Shown here piece by piece: positions 52,269 to 62,440 of a DNA stretch of 64,000 bases. Location: assembly GCF_023716665.1 (NCBI RefSeq), contig NZ_CP071859.1, positions 1,984,001 through 2,048,000 of the forward strand, written 5' to 3'. The position numbers and the translations under genes were made by a program. This DNA comes from Vibrio sp. SCSIO 43135. GTDB lineage: Bacteria > Pseudomonadota > Gammaproteobacteria > Enterobacterales > Vibrionaceae. The notes under the pieces were generated by a model, which searched no databases, had not been told where the DNA came from, and saw only the letters and a program-made list of their open reading frames with translations. Position 1 is the first letter of the stretch; every line of letters starts with the position of its first letter.

Positions 52269-53426
52269 ATGGATCAACTAACCGAGTATCAGCTAACTTT
52301 CTCCCTAGACGAGTTTCTATCCCTGTATTGGCAGAAAAAGCCCACCATCATTAAACAGGGTTTTAAAAACTTTAGAGATCCTATTTCTGCCGAAGAATTG
52401 GCTGGTTTAACCATGGAAGAGGAAATAGACTCTCGCTTCGTTTCTAACTTGAATGACGACTGGTGCGCTGAACACGGGCCTTTTGACGAGACTAAGTTTT
52501 CAACTTTAAATGACTCTCACTGGCAGTTTATCGTTCAAGCAGCAAATCACTGGCACCAAGGTGCAGCGCAGCTTGTCAAACCATTCAAGCAGTTACCGCA
52601 ATGGCTGTTTGATGATTTGATGATCAGCTATTCTGTACAAGGTGGGGGGGTTGGCCCTCATATCGATCAATATGATGTATTCATCATTCAAGGAAGTGGG
52701 CGTAGACACTGGCGTGTTGGCGCAAAAGATATCGGTCAGTATAAAGAAACTTGCCGCTCATCCGCTTTACGCCAAATCGAAGGCTTCGATGCTGTCATTG
52801 ATGCAATACTAGAGCCCGGTGACATTCTTTATATTCCACCAGGCTACCCTCATGATGGTTACGCACTAGAACCTAGTATGAGTTATTCTGTTGGCTATCG
52901 TTCACCAAAAGAACAGGAACTCGTCAGTAATTTCGCCGACTACATACTTGCTCACGATATGGGCGACGTGCACCTCAGTAACCCTGACCTTAGAGCCCGT
53001 CAGCAATTCGGTGAAATACAGCAGCAAGACTTAACGCAACTCACCGAGATGCTCACCTCCGCACTTGAGCACCCTGAAACTATCAAAGACTTTATGGGCT
53101 GTATGCTGAGCCAGTCTCGTCACCAGTTAGATATTGTTGAACCCCAGGAGAAATGGGAAGCTGAAGAAATACAATATTACTTACAGCAAGGCGGTCCGTT
53201 GCACAAAGTGTCAGGCTTACGTGCCCTTTATCATCAGGGTGAAAGTAATATTGCCTACATTAATGGTGAAGTTATTAAGGTCCCGACAACGCAGTGCCAC
53301 ATACTTGAAACTCTGTGTAACCAAGATGAATTTCAGTTGAAAGATTTAGATGGAGAGACTGATGCGTCCACAATTTCTCTGCTTTGTAATCTGGTAAATA
53401 AAGGCTATTGGTACTTACTCGATTAG
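52269..53426 (+). CDS. roxA: ribosomal protein uL16 arginine hydroxylase RoxA (YcfD)
   Basis: 385-residue JmjC-fold, Fe(II)/2-oxoglutarate-dependent oxygenase that hydroxylates an Arg of ribosomal protein L16. Iron ligands His131 and Asp133 in GPHIDQYD and His195 in GYPHDGY match the E. coli pattern. C-terminal winged-helix domain follows. Starts 4 bp after rsmS. The stop codon lies in a 17-bp tandem duplication. Confidence 0.92.
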   Translation: MDQLTEYQLTFSLDEFLSLYWQKKPTIIKQGFKNFRDPISAEELAGLTMEEEIDSRFVSNLNDDWCAEHGPFDETKFSTLNDSHWQFIVQAANHWHQGAAQLVKPFKQLPQWLFDDLMISYSVQGGGVGPHIDQYDVFIIQGSGRRHWRVGAKDIGQYKETCRSSALRQIEGFDAVIDAILEPGDILYIPPGYPHDGYALEPSMSYSVGYRSPKEQELVSNFADYILAHDMGDVHLSNPDLRARQQFGEIQQQDLTQLTEMLTSALEHPETIKDFMGCMLSQSRHQLDIVEPQEKWEAEEIQYYLQQGGPLHKVSGLRALYHQGESNIAYINGEVIKVPTTQCHILETLCNQDEFQLKDLDGETDASTISLLCNLVNKGYWYLLD

Positions 53427-53442
53427 GGTACTTACTCGATTA
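53410..53442 (+). repeat. 17-bp tandem duplication across the roxA stop
   Basis: GGTACTTACTCGATTAG at 53410-53426 (includes the TAG stop) is followed directly by a second copy at 53427-53442, differing only after base 16. Confidence 0.85.
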
Positions 53443-53539
53443 AGCACCAAACCTTTTTCTTACGGTTAGCACGAGTTGGAGTGATCTTTTCCCATAACAC
53501 CACGTATTCCTTGAATGAGAACGGTGTTGGGGAATAGTT

Positions 53540-53818
53540 ATGTCGGACAACGAAAAGCTAAGGGAAATTCATCAAAGGTTACGTACAAAAGCTGAGTGGA
53601 GAAAAGCTTTCTCTATATTGGCTTTAATAGCCAGTTCTGCGATATTAACAATTGCATTGATTTGGACGACAGCTTATCTCATCGACTCAGACAAGGCTGT
53701 TGACTGGGGCATCACTTTCGAACACATAGCCTACACATGGAGTCCGCTGTTACTCATCTTTACCTGTATTCTCCTAGCTCTTTTCAGCATTAAGAGTTAC
53801 ATCCATCAAGAGCGATAA
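53540..53818 (+). CDS. small membrane protein, two TM segments
   Basis: 92 residues: a basic N-terminus (about 1-22), two hydrophobic segments (about 24-48 and 66-86) and a short polar tail. Preceded by GGGGA and ended by a good terminator. I do not recognise the family. Confidence 0.7.
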   Translation: MSDNEKLREIHQRLRTKAEWRKAFSILALIASSAILTIALIWTTAYLIDSDKAVDWGITFEHIAYTWSPLLLIFTCILLALFSIKSYIHQER

Positions 53819-53850
53819 AAAAAGCGAAGAGAAAACTCTTCGCTTTTTCA
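53818..53850. terminator. bidirectional Rho-independent terminator
   Basis: AAAGCGAAGAG (53821-53831), loop AAAA, CTCTTCGCTTT (53836-53846), between convergent genes. Confidence 0.92.
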
Positions 53851-53880
53851 ATTGTTTGATTGCTTGATCGCTTGACAGTG

Positions 53881-55998
53881 TTAAACCTTAAATTGATCTA
53901 CCAGCTTTTGCTGATTTGCAGACAGCTCTTCTATCTGTACACCGACCGCTTCTGATTCACCCGCTTGCGACAGTATCTGCGCACTTAAGTCCCTTATATT
54001 CGAGACGCTTTGGTTCACTTCCGCCGATACGGCTTGTTGTTCTTCTGCTGCCCTAACAATCTGACTGTTCATATCATTAATTGCAGAGATCGCCTCAAAG
54101 ATATGACTCAATTCAACGACAGCTTGGTTCACTTGCTGTGCAGAATCATTGGCAAGAATATTACCTTCTTGAATGGCCTCAACTACGTCTTGAGTACCTT
54201 GTTGAACTTTGGCGATAACATCTCGAATTTCTCCCACAGAATCCTGGGTCCTACTTGCAAGGTTACGAACTTCGTCGGCTACGACTGCAAAGCCTCTACC
54301 TTGTTCTCCCGCACGAGCAGCTTCGATTGCGGCATTCAATGCCAGTAGGTTAGTCTGCTCCGAGATGCCTTCAATAACGGATAGGATTTCGGTAATATTA
54401 GCGTTGTTCTTTGCCAGTTCCTCTACAACAGGTACGGCTGCGGTCATGCGCTCAACCAGCTTAACCATCTCTTGTTCTGACTGTTCGATAACTCTTTGCC
54501 CTGAGCTTGCTGCTTCATCCGCTTCACTCGCCGCCTTCACTGCCACTTCCGCATTTTGGACCACGAGACTTGCCGTTTGAGTCATTTCTTCTGACGCGGT
54601 CGCGACAAGGTCGACTTCCTTAAATTGAGAGTCACTACTGGTTCGCGTTTCTGCCGCGGCAATTTTTGCTTGCTCTGTCGTCGTTGCGACCTGATGGGTG
54701 GTATCAACAACTTGTTTGATCGTGTGCTGCAGCTTATCTAAGAAAGAGTTGAAGCCATTCGCCAACTGGCCAATTTCATCTTTGGATTTTACGTCTAATC
54801 TCTGAGTCAGATCTCCTTCACCAGAAGCGATATCATCCAAGCGGCTGACCACTTCACGTATTGGCTTAACGATATTTAAAGCCAGCAGTGCAATCAGAGC
54901 TAAACCAACAACAACAAAAATAGCGCCTGCAATCAATTCAGTTTGAACACCTGCAGAGACTTGATCGCTGATGATCATATCGAGCTTGTCCGCATCTTCT
55001 AACACTGCTGATCGTGGCATTTCAAATATAACGCCCCAGGTCTGGTTAGCGACCATTATCGGCGCGAACACAGACAACCATTGGCCATCGTCGCTCCATT
55101 GAGTCGTCACCTCATAACCAAACAAGAAGTCTGTAATAGCATCACTACTTAGGCGTGGCGTGGAAAGCGCTTGACCAATCGTTAGTGACGAATCATCGCT
55201 GGCGATCAAGCTACCATCTAACGCGACGATATATACATTACCCAAACCAGAGAACAGAGTTTCATCAGAGGCTTTAGCAACATCACCGAGCTGGTCGAGT
55301 TTTAAATCGATGCCGAAGAAGCCGATAGCGGTGTCGTCTATTTTAATTGGCACGGAGATGGATGTAGTGAGGACAGTACCTTGCTCTTGCTGAACCAGTT
55401 TTGGCGTTGATACACATGTTTCACCACTGGCCAACGGACAGAAGAAACGCTCGCTATTATCACCGTGGTCAATCATCGCTTCTGTTAGAACATTAGGAAC
55501 AATGTTTTCACCGTTAGCGGCGGTTTGCCAGTACGGTGCAAAACGCCCTCTCTCGTTTGACCCCACATAATCGGCACCTTCATAGTTACTGTCTTCACCA
55601 TCAAGCATATGAGGTTTAAATACGAGATAAGCGCCCTGAATTGAATCAAATGCTATAACGGATTTTCTCACCATTTCATCAAGCGCAGTACGTAGCTCTT
55701 CACTAGAACCAAAGTTTTCTTCTGTATTGGTTTTATAGAAAAGAGCACTAGATGCCAGCATCTCTGATCGATAGATAGCTTCATTCAGATATTCACTCAC
55801 TTCCGTTGAATTGAGCAGCGCACGGGTTTGTAACAATTGCTCTGATTTATCGATCACCGATTCAGAACTTTGTTCCTTAATGATCTGCTGATTCGCCACC
55901 GCGTTATAGACAGAGAATCCAACTAATGAAAGAGAGGTAATAAGCAGGCAACATCCTGCTAGAAGTGTGATTTTCCACTGAACGGAAAGGGTTCGCAT
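53881..55998 (-). CDS. methyl-accepting chemotaxis protein with periplasmic Cache sensor
   Basis: 705 residues: TM1 at about 10-32, a periplasmic double-Cache-like sensor (about 35-350), TM2 (about 356-376), HAMP domain (about 378-430) and a cytoplasmic signalling domain whose tip is [20 protein letters not shown] near 566. Senses a small ligand and controls CheA; ligand unknown. No pentapeptide CheR tether is seen at the C-terminus. Lone gene. Confidence 0.93.
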   Translation of the reverse strand: MRTLSVQWKITLLAGCCLLITSLSLVGFSVYNAVANQQIIKEQSSESVIDKSEQLLQTRALLNSTEVSEYLNEAIYRSEMLASSALFYKTNTEENFGSSEELRTALDEMVRKSVIAFDSIQGAYLVFKPHMLDGEDSNYEGADYVGSNERGRFAPYWQTAANGENIVPNVLTEAMIDHGDNSERFFCPLASGETCVSTPKLVQQEQGTVLTTSISVPIKIDDTAIGFFGIDLKLDQLGDVAKASDETLFSGLGNVYIVALDGSLIASDDSSLTIGQALSTPRLSSDAITDFLFGYEVTTQWSDDGQWLSVFAPIMVANQTWGVIFEMPRSAVLEDADKLDMIISDQVSAGVQTELIAGAIFVVVGLALIALLALNIVKPIREVVSRLDDIASGEGDLTQRLDVKSKDEIGQLANGFNSFLDKLQHTIKQVVDTTHQVATTTEQAKIAAAETRTSSDSQFKEVDLVATASEEMTQTASLVVQNAEVAVKAASEADEAASSGQRVIEQSEQEMVKLVERMTAAVPVVEELAKNNANITEILSVIEGISEQTNLLALNAAIEAARAGEQGRGFAVVADEVRNLASRTQDSVGEIRDVIAKVQQGTQDVVEAIQEGNILANDSAQQVNQAVVELSHIFEAISAINDMNSQIVRAAEEQQAVSAEVNQSVSNIRDLSAQILSQAGESEAVGVQIEELSANQQKLVDQFKV

Positions 55999-56212
55999 AC
56001 TACATCCTTATAAGCAAGCAATCTATACATCTTAATGAGAATAACCTGACTAAATCATTAGACCATAATCCTTAAACAGGTCAATCTAAAGTTTATATAT
56101 CTGTTAACAATTTTGTCATAACTGGTCAATGTAGCTGGTTAGCCACGTCTATTTCTCGTTCTGTTTTGTTTAGTGTTACTATCTCAGTCAAATACAAAAA
56201 CAAGGACACTCA

Positions 56213-57019
56213 ATGAAAGTCATTAGCTTTAATATCAATGGACTTAGAGCTCGCCTCCACCAGCTACAAGCATTGATCGACAAACATCAACCGGATGTCA
56301 TAGGCCTTCAAGAAATCAAAGTTCATGACGAAGCATTCCCAATTGAAGACGTTGAAGCCATGGGCTACAAAGTCTACTTTCATGGTCAAAAAGCGCACTA
56401 CGGTGTAGCAATGTTGTGTAAGCAAGAGCCAGTTCACGTCCAGAAAGGCTTCCCTACCGACAACGACGATCATCAAAAGCGCATGATCATGGCAACTTTC
56501 GAAAATGAAAACGGCGAAAAAGTAACGGTATTAAATGGCTACTTCCCTCAAGGAGACAATATTTCTCACGAGACTAAGTTCCCATACAAGCGCCAGTTTT
56601 ATAAAGATCTGATGACTTATCTAACCGATCATCACAGTAACGATGAGCAACTTATTGTCATGGGCGACATTAACATCAGTCCGCTCGATTCAGATATCGG
56701 CATTGGCGAACCAAACCGTAAGCGCTGGTTGAAAACGGGTAAGTGTTCATTCCAACCGGAAGAACGTGAATGGCTGAAAACACTGCTTGATTGGGGATTT
56801 GAAGATACATTCCGTAAGCTGCATCCAGACACTACTGAGCAGTACTCATGGTTTGATTACCGCTCACGCGGGTTCGACGACAACCGTGGCCTTCGTATTG
56901 ATGTTGTGCTGGCGACGCCATCACTTGCGGCAAAGTGTACTGAAGCGGGTATCGATTATGAGTTGCGTGGCATTGAAAAACCATCCGACCACGCGCCAAT
57001 CTGGTCGACATTCGAATAA
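56213..57019 (+). CDS. xthA: exodeoxyribonuclease III
   Basis: 268-residue AP endonuclease and 3'-5' exonuclease of base-excision repair. Active-site residues are in place: Glu34 in LQEIK, Asp152 and Asn154 in GDINISP, and Asp259-His260 in SDHAPIW. Same length as E. coli ExoIII. Confidence 0.95.
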   Translation: MKVISFNINGLRARLHQLQALIDKHQPDVIGLQEIKVHDEAFPIEDVEAMGYKVYFHGQKAHYGVAMLCKQEPVHVQKGFPTDNDDHQKRMIMATFENENGEKVTVLNGYFPQGDNISHETKFPYKRQFYKDLMTYLTDHHSNDEQLIVMGDINISPLDSDIGIGEPNRKRWLKTGKCSFQPEEREWLKTLLDWGFEDTFRKLHPDTTEQYSWFDYRSRGFDDNRGLRIDVVLATPSLAAKCTEAGIDYELRGIEKPSDHAPIWSTFE

Positions 57020-57042
57020 TAAAACTCGAGTTTTAAACCCAA

Positions 57043-57078
57043 ACGAAAAAAGGCTTCCAAATTGGGAGCCTTTTTGTA
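57043..57078. terminator. bidirectional Rho-independent terminator
   Basis: AAAAAGGCT-CC / GG-AGCCTTTTT hairpin between 57046 and 57075, between convergent xthA and the hisM-like gene. Confidence 0.85.
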
Positions 57079-57092
57079 TTCATCAAAATGAA

Positions 57093-57770
57093 CTAGCTAA
57101 GTGGTCTTAGATACGCTAGGAAACGTTTTTCCGCGTGTTTGAAACACCACAGAATGATGAACGTTAGAGCCATGTAGAATAGGCCTGCAGTTAAGAATGA
57201 TTCAAACGGCGCATAGTAACGAGAGTTCACCAGGCGAGCGGCCCCCGTTAAGTCCATAATAGTCACGATACCGGCAACTGCACTACCATGCAGCATGAAG
57301 ATCACTTCGTTACTGTAAGCAGGCAATGCACGACGCAGTGCACTTGGCAGAATGATCCTACGGTATGTCTTCCACGGACTCATACCATAAGCTTTCGCCG
57401 CTTCTACTTCACCCTTTGGTAAACCGTTAATCGCGCCGCGGATAATTTCCGCTGTATACGCTGACGTGTTCAAAACAAACGCGACGAGTGCACAGAACCA
57501 AGCGTTCTCCCACAACGTATCTTTAACCGGAAAGAACTGGTCCATTCCGTAGTAAATAAGATAAAGCTGAACCAGCAATGGTGTGCCGCGGAAAAAGTAG
57601 ATAAAGGCCCAAGATGGCCCACTCACAAAGTAGTTGTGGCTATTACGAGCGACGGCCAAAGGAATCGCTACGATTAGACCAAGAATCAGTGCTAGCCCGA
57701 CTAACCAAACCGTCGTCCATAAACCGTCTAAGTAGACCGGGAAGCTTTCAATTACTAATGAAAAATCCAT
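57093..57770 (-). CDS. basic amino-acid ABC transporter permease (HisM/ArtM type)
   Basis: 225-residue inner-membrane permease with about five hydrophobic segments and the EAA loop EVEAAKAYGMSPWKTYRRIILP near 141. The sequence is closest in memory to HisM/AotM, subunits of lysine/arginine/ornithine/histidine importers. Starts 3 bp after the hisQ-like gene and is the last gene of the operon. Confidence 0.88.
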   Translation of the reverse strand: MDFSLVIESFPVYLDGLWTTVWLVGLALILGLIVAIPLAVARNSHNYFVSGPSWAFIYFFRGTPLLVQLYLIYYGMDQFFPVKDTLWENAWFCALVAFVLNTSAYTAEIIRGAINGLPKGEVEAAKAYGMSPWKTYRRIILPSALRRALPAYSNEVIFMLHGSAVAGIVTIMDLTGAARLVNSRYYAPFESFLTAGLFYMALTFIILWCFKHAEKRFLAYLRPLS

Positions 57771-57773
57771 TTC

Positions 57774-58514
57774 TTACCTCGCGTGAATACTGAACTTGCG
57801 CTCAACGAGCTTTAAGAAGCCGGTCGATACACTGGTGAAGAAAAGGAAAATAAGCGCAACAGCCATGTAGAAAGTGAATGGCATTTTCGTTGAGCCCGCA
57901 GCTAGGGAGCTCACACGAACCATGTCTTCAAGGCCGATAATGGAAACCAGTGCTGTCGTTTTCAAAAGTACCAGCCAGTTATTGCCAAAGCCTGGCAACG
58001 CATGGCGAATCATTTGCGGCAACAGGATGCGGCGAAAAGCCAGTACCGAACTCATTCCGTACGCCTTTGCCGCTTCCATTTCGCCTTTGTCGACCGCCAT
58101 AATTGCACCGCGGAACGTTTCCGCCATGTAAGCGCCGAATATAAAACCAATGGTTAAGATACCCGCGATAAACGGACTAACGTCAATGTAATCCGGCAGG
58201 TAAGAAGTCCACTCATGGTTTGGATCGCTCGAAGCGAACCACTCATTTAACCATTCGTTAATTGAGTACAAACTGTTATTGAGAAGAATTTGGCCACCAA
58301 AGAAAATTAGCATCATCAGAACCAAATCGGGGATGCCACGAATGATGGTGGTGTAAAGAGTAGCGATAGCACGCGCCCAGCGATATGGCGCAAGTTTTGC
58401 CAGTGCTCCTAGCATGCCTAATACCATTGCAAGTATTAACGACAGAATCGCAACTTCAATAGTCAGCACGGCCCCTTTAAGAATAGAGGCTTCGTATCCT
58501 TGTAAATCCAGCAT
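57774..58514 (-). CDS. basic amino-acid ABC transporter permease (HisQ/ArtQ type)
   Basis: 246-residue permease, partner of the gene that follows. EAA loop GEMEAAKAYGMSSVLAFRRI near 154, several hydrophobic segments and the N-terminal LDLQGYEASILKGAVLTI typical of HisQ. Separated from the binding-protein gene by 92 bp that contains an intercistronic hairpin. Confidence 0.88.
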   Translation of the reverse strand: MLDLQGYEASILKGAVLTIEVAILSLILAMVLGMLGALAKLAPYRWARAIATLYTTIIRGIPDLVLMMLIFFGGQILLNNSLYSINEWLNEWFASSDPNHEWTSYLPDYIDVSPFIAGILTIGFIFGAYMAETFRGAIMAVDKGEMEAAKAYGMSSVLAFRRILLPQMIRHALPGFGNNWLVLLKTTALVSIIGLEDMVRVSSLAAGSTKMPFTFYMAVALIFLFFTSVSTGFLKLVERKFSIHAR

Positions 58515-58563
58515 ATTTTTATCCCAACAGAACTGCTTAAGTGTTGGTAAATAGAGTTAAATC

Positions 58564-58585
58564 AGGAGAGGCACCAGCCTCTCCT
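58564..58585 (-). promoter_or_regulatory. intercistronic hairpin in the amino-acid ABC operon
   Basis: AGGAGAGGC (58564-58572), loop ACCA, GCCTCTCCT (58577-58585): a 9-bp perfect stem just after the binding-protein stop, with no T-run following. Such hairpins protect upstream mRNA and partly attenuate, allowing more binding protein than permease. Confidence 0.7.
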
Positions 58586-58606
58586 AAACCTAGAAAAATC
58601 TAGTTG

Positions 58607-59377
58607 TTATTGACCGTAAACGTCGTAGTTGAAGTATTTAGCAGCAATCTCTTGATAAATACCTTTCTCACGTAGAGATAGGATTGCAGCGTCTAGCTTC
58701 TTAGTAAGATCTTTATCTTGCTTACGTACCGCAATACCAAAGCCTTCACCGAACCACTTCGGATCAGTCAGAGAAGGACCAACGAACTCATACGCTTCGC
58801 CGCCCGCTTTATTTAGCACGCCTTCTTCAAGTGCAGATGCATCACCTAGAACTGCCGCTACGCGACCGTTTGCTAGGTCAAGGTAAGCTTCATCGAAAGA
58901 GCCGTAACGTACGATGTCTACTTTGTCACCGTAGTTGTCAGTTAGGTATTTATCATGCGTTGTTGCACGCTGTACCGCGATTTTTTGACCATCTAGGTTG
59001 TCAAAGTTCAGGCCTGCGCCTTTCTTCGCGATGAATTTGTTAGGGATAAGTGCGTACTTACCAGTGAAATCAACTTTCTTCTTACGCTCTTCGGTGATAG
59101 ACATCGCTGCGATGATTGCATCGTATTTACGAGCAAGTAGAGAAGGAATGATACCATCCCAATCTTGAGGAACGATCTTACATTGAACTTCCATCTCTTT
59201 ACACAGAGCGTTAGCCATATCCACGTCGAAACCTTTCAGAGAACCATCTGATTCTGTCCAGCTAAACGGAGGGTAAGCACCTTCGATACCGAAGCGAACT
59301 GTTTTCCATTCTTTCGCTTGAGCGACACCAGTTGCAGTAGTTGCAGCAAGTGCTGCTACTAATAACCACTTTTTCAT
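58607..59377 (-). CDS. basic amino-acid ABC transporter substrate-binding protein
   Basis: 256 residues: signal peptide of about 21 (ending Ala-Gln-Ala), then a family 3 binding domain with FGIEGAYPPFSW near 31, FDVDMANAL near 53 and DWDGIIPSLLARKYDAII near 74. Start at 59377 gives correct spacing to GGAG; the ATG at 59383 is only 1 bp from it. Ligand probably arginine, ornithine or lysine, given the ARG boxes and HisP-type ATPase. Confidence 0.88.
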   Translation of the reverse strand: MKKWLLVAALAATTATGVAQAKEWKTVRFGIEGAYPPFSWTESDGSLKGFDVDMANALCKEMEVQCKIVPQDWDGIIPSLLARKYDAIIAAMSITEERKKKVDFTGKYALIPNKFIAKKGAGLNFDNLDGQKIAVQRATTHDKYLTDNYGDKVDIVRYGSFDEAYLDLANGRVAAVLGDASALEEGVLNKAGGEAYEFVGPSLTDPKWFGEGFGIAVRKQDKDLTKKLDAAILSLREKGIYQEIAAKYFNYDVYGQ

Positions 59378-59457
59378 TTCCATACTCCTGTGATTGGTAT
59401 AATCGTTTTTTGTTAGTTAATGTTGTGTTTTTAGAATGACTAACTTGGCTAGCCAAT

Positions 59458-60228
59458 TTAGTAAATCGAAGATATAAATTGCTGAAGTCTTTCAGACTCA
59501 GGCTGCGTAAATAGCTTAGCAGGATCTCCCTGTTCTTCTACTAGCCCCTGATGCAAGAACATCACGTGATTGGAAACATCACGAGCAAACGCCATTTCAT
59601 GAGTTACCACTAACATGGTTCTGCCTTCATCAGCCAGATCACGCATTACACCAAGAACTTCACCCACTAGTTCAGGGTCAAGTGCAGAGGTCGGCTCGTC
59701 AAATAGCATAACTTCTGGGTCTACCGCGAGAGCGCGTGCGATTGCTGCACGTTGCTGCTGCCCGCCTGAAAGGTGGCCTGGGTAATAATCTTTACGCTCG
59801 TAAAGCCCTACCTTCTTTAGCAACATTTCTGCATTTTCGATAGCTTGAGCTTTTGGCACACCTAATACGTGAACTGGAGCTTCGATAACATTCTCAAGCA
59901 CAGTCATATGTGACCAAAGGTTAAAGCCTTGGAATACCATCGCCAAGCGAGAGCGAATTCTTTGTACTTGTTTTTCATTAACAGGTACGGCTTCGCCTTG
60001 ACGGTTATTCTTCATTTCGATGAGCTCACCGTTTACCCAGATTTCACCTGCGGTCGGTGTCTCTAATAGATTGATACATCTAAGAAAGGTACTCTTTCCT
60101 GAACCGGAAGAGCCAATAATAGAAATTACGTCGCCTTTGTGTGCTTCTAAAGAAATACCTTTTAGTACTTCATTCTGGCCAAAGGTTTTGTGCAGTTCTT
60201 TTATATCCAGCGCTGGTACATCTTTCAT
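59458..60228 (-). CDS. basic amino-acid ABC transporter ATPase (HisP type)
   Basis: 256-residue ATPase that powers import: Walker A GSSGSGKST at about 38-46, signature LSGGQQQRAAIARAL near 153, Walker B VMLFDEPTSALDPE near 172, and the H-loop VTHEMAF near 208. FNLWSHMTVLENVIEAP near 101 is typical of HisP. First gene of the operon, preceded by GGGAG. Confidence 0.93.
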   Translation of the reverse strand: MKDVPALDIKELHKTFGQNEVLKGISLEAHKGDVISIIGSSGSGKSTFLRCINLLETPTAGEIWVNGELIEMKNNRQGEAVPVNEKQVQRIRSRLAMVFQGFNLWSHMTVLENVIEAPVHVLGVPKAQAIENAEMLLKKVGLYERKDYYPGHLSGGQQQRAAIARALAVDPEVMLFDEPTSALDPELVGEVLGVMRDLADEGRTMLVVTHEMAFARDVSNHVMFLHQGLVEEQGDPAKLFTQPESERLQQFISSIY

Positions 60229-60332
60229 GCGCTTTTACTCCCTGTCGTGTCTAACTGCTTGGGTTCCACCCATATTTCGCTACAAACTAGCACTCCTCCC
60301 GAACAGATGCAACAAATTATTAACCTATAAAC

Positions 60333-60371
60333 TATGGATGCATAGTTACAAAATATGACTAATAATTCATA
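60333..60371. promoter_or_regulatory. paired ARG boxes (ArgR operator)
   Basis: TATGACTAATAATTCATA (60354-60371) matches the 18-bp ARG box at all but one position. A weaker copy, at 60333-60350, lies 3 bp away, the spacing normal for hexameric ArgR. It is 105 bp before the hisP-like gene. Confidence 0.75.
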
Positions 60372-60599
60372 AAATAGGCATTTATGCTTCTATGCTCGCA
60401 TAAACCAAACAGCAACCATCAATTCCATTGAGTTATATTTATTAACAAATTTATAAAAACAAGATCTATCTCAATCTTTAGATTTCCGCCTAAAATCACT
60501 CCTGACATAGCATATGCATATTGTTTACTTCGAGTTATGTAATAATATTTCACTTTAAAAATCAGAACGATGGACTATTTAGGCTGCTTGTGTAGTTTT

Positions 60600-60819
60600 C
60601 TTTCACATTCTTTCATAAAGTGATCAAGATCAATCACCCTAAAGGGTAAGCACGTTACACTCGCCTCAAAGATAAAAGCCCTTAGAAGGCTACCATTGTC
60701 TTTTTAGTCGTCTATTCTTAAGCACTCAATTACCGTGCTACATAGGCAGGCTAAGGACTTTGCCGCAGGAAGCGGACTTGAAATTGAAAGAATGACTTAC
60801 TTTTGAATATGAGGAATCT
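60600..60819 (+). promoter_or_regulatory. hairpin-rich leader of the DUF3360 gene
   Basis: Three or four local stems: AAAGAT...GTCTTT (60668-60704) enclosing AGCC/GGCT and followed by T5; AGCAC/GTGCT (60721-60739); GGCA..TGCC near 60745-60764; CCGC/GCGG (60763-60775). The density is unusual for untranslated DNA and could be a regulatory RNA, but I cannot match it to a known riboswitch class. The segment 60372-60600 is AT-rich with no ORF. Confidence 0.35.
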
Positions 60820-62367
60820 ATGTCAGACGCAGTGAAACAACCGCACTCTGATTCGGATATTGAGAACAAGAGCTATAAAGAGCTTCATCGTCCAGCATCA
60901 GAATTTGCGAGCCGTTCAGATTACTTAGATCATGAACTGCAAATTATGAAACCGCGCCGCTTTGGATTAAACCTTCCTGGTCGCGACTTCCGATTTGAAC
61001 TTGAAGATTTAGTTCCTGCACTCGCAGGTACCATCGGCATTATCGCGATGTACTCTGCAGTAATGATGTCTTGGGCAGATGGCCTAACCGCCGCTTGGGA
61101 CCACGTGAACCTTGGTAAAGAGTTTGCGATTGAAGTTGCTCGTGTAGAGATGCTTATCCCTGCCCTACTTTTCTGTATTCTTGCTTCAGGCTTTTTTAAC
61201 CCTCGCGCCAACCTGGCCGGTAACCATGGCCCGATGATTCCGCTGATCGGTTCCATCGCGTTAGCTGGCGCTCACCCTCTTGCTCTTGCAATTTTACTTG
61301 GCGTGTTTGGTTTACTATTAAGCTACTTTAAGGGCGGTTCCAAACTGGTGAACCTCACCTCAGAAGGTACAGCCGGCGGCTTGCTTATCTTCCTTGGCTT
61401 TACGGGTACCATGAGCCAGATTGGTTCAATTCAATCTTGGGCAACGGGTCTACAGTCTGCAGATGTCGCTGCAGGTAGCATGGGCTATGTTGGCCTCATC
61501 GTACTTGGTATCACCATCGCCATTTACGCTTTCCTAGCCAAAATCAACATGCGTTGGTTAGCCATCCCTGTATGTGCTATTACCGGCCTTATCGTCGCAC
61601 TTGTACTTGGCGCCGGCTTCGACCTAACGTTTGAAACTGAAATGGGTCTACCTAACCTAAACCCTGTTTATTGGTGGGGCAGCACAGAACAAGGTTGGAT
61701 GCTTGGTCTTCCAAATCTTGAGCACTTCATCGCTTCTTTACCTTTTGCGATTCTAGCGGTAGCTATGTGGTCACCAGATTTCCTTGGTCACCGTATCTTC
61801 CAAGAACTGAACTACCCACGTAAAACTGAAAAAGTGCTGATGGACGTTGATGACACTATGACTATGTGTTCGGTACGTCAAATGGTCGGTACGGCGGTTG
61901 GTGGTGGTAACATCACATCTTCTTGGGGTACTTACATGATCCCAGCTGCAATCGCGAAACGTCCTATCCCAGCAGGTGCAATTTTACTAGGTTCACTATG
62001 TATTATTGTTGCTATCCTTGGTTTCCCTATGGACGTTGCGGTATGGCCACCAGTGATGCGTGTTGCTCTGTTAGTAGGTGTTTTCCTACCACTACTTGAA
62101 GCTGGTATGCAAATGGTAAAAGACACCAAGGACTCGCAAGCTGCAGGTATTTGTATCTTCGCTTCTGTAGTTGCTAACCCTGTATTAGCATGGGCTCTGA
62201 CCATGTTCTTAGACAACAACGGCCTAATTGGCGATAAAGAACGTGCCACTCGTCTATCGTTTGCAGACAAGATCATTATCCCTGTTGGTGTATTTGTTAT
62301 CTGTCTCGTTGCTATGCTTGCTGTAGGTATGCTAGAAAGCCAATATGGCTTAAAAGCTTGGCTATAA
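60820..62367 (+). CDS. DUF3360 family membrane transporter
   Basis: 515-residue inner-membrane protein with about twelve to fourteen hydrophobic segments and a 60-residue polar N-terminus. Sequence features such as NLAGNHGPMIPLIG near 128 and the overall profile suggest a relation to the SulP/NCS2 (sulfate or nucleobase) transporter fold; substrate unknown. Family name from memory (DUF3360, common in vibrios). GAGGA precedes the ATG. Confidence 0.75.
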   Translation: MSDAVKQPHSDSDIENKSYKELHRPASEFASRSDYLDHELQIMKPRRFGLNLPGRDFRFELEDLVPALAGTIGIIAMYSAVMMSWADGLTAAWDHVNLGKEFAIEVARVEMLIPALLFCILASGFFNPRANLAGNHGPMIPLIGSIALAGAHPLALAILLGVFGLLLSYFKGGSKLVNLTSEGTAGGLLIFLGFTGTMSQIGSIQSWATGLQSADVAAGSMGYVGLIVLGITIAIYAFLAKINMRWLAIPVCAITGLIVALVLGAGFDLTFETEMGLPNLNPVYWWGSTEQGWMLGLPNLEHFIASLPFAILAVAMWSPDFLGHRIFQELNYPRKTEKVLMDVDDTMTMCSVRQMVGTAVGGGNITSSWGTYMIPAAIAKRPIPAGAILLGSLCIIVAILGFPMDVAVWPPVMRVALLVGVFLPLLEAGMQMVKDTKDSQAAGICIFASVVANPVLAWALTMFLDNNGLIGDKERATRLSFADKIIIPVGVFVICLVAMLAVGMLESQYGLKAWL

Positions 62368-62389
62368 GCACCATCGATTCAAAAAATGT

Positions 62390-62418
62390 GTGGGTAGCGC
62401 AAGTCGCTACCCTACTTT
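62390..62418 (+). terminator. probable terminator of the DUF3360 gene
   Basis: GGGTAGCG (62392-62399) / CGCTACCC (62405-62412) followed by TACTTTTAT; modest T-run. Confidence 0.65.
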
Positions 62419-62440
62419 TATCAACTTTTTTTATCTTTTA

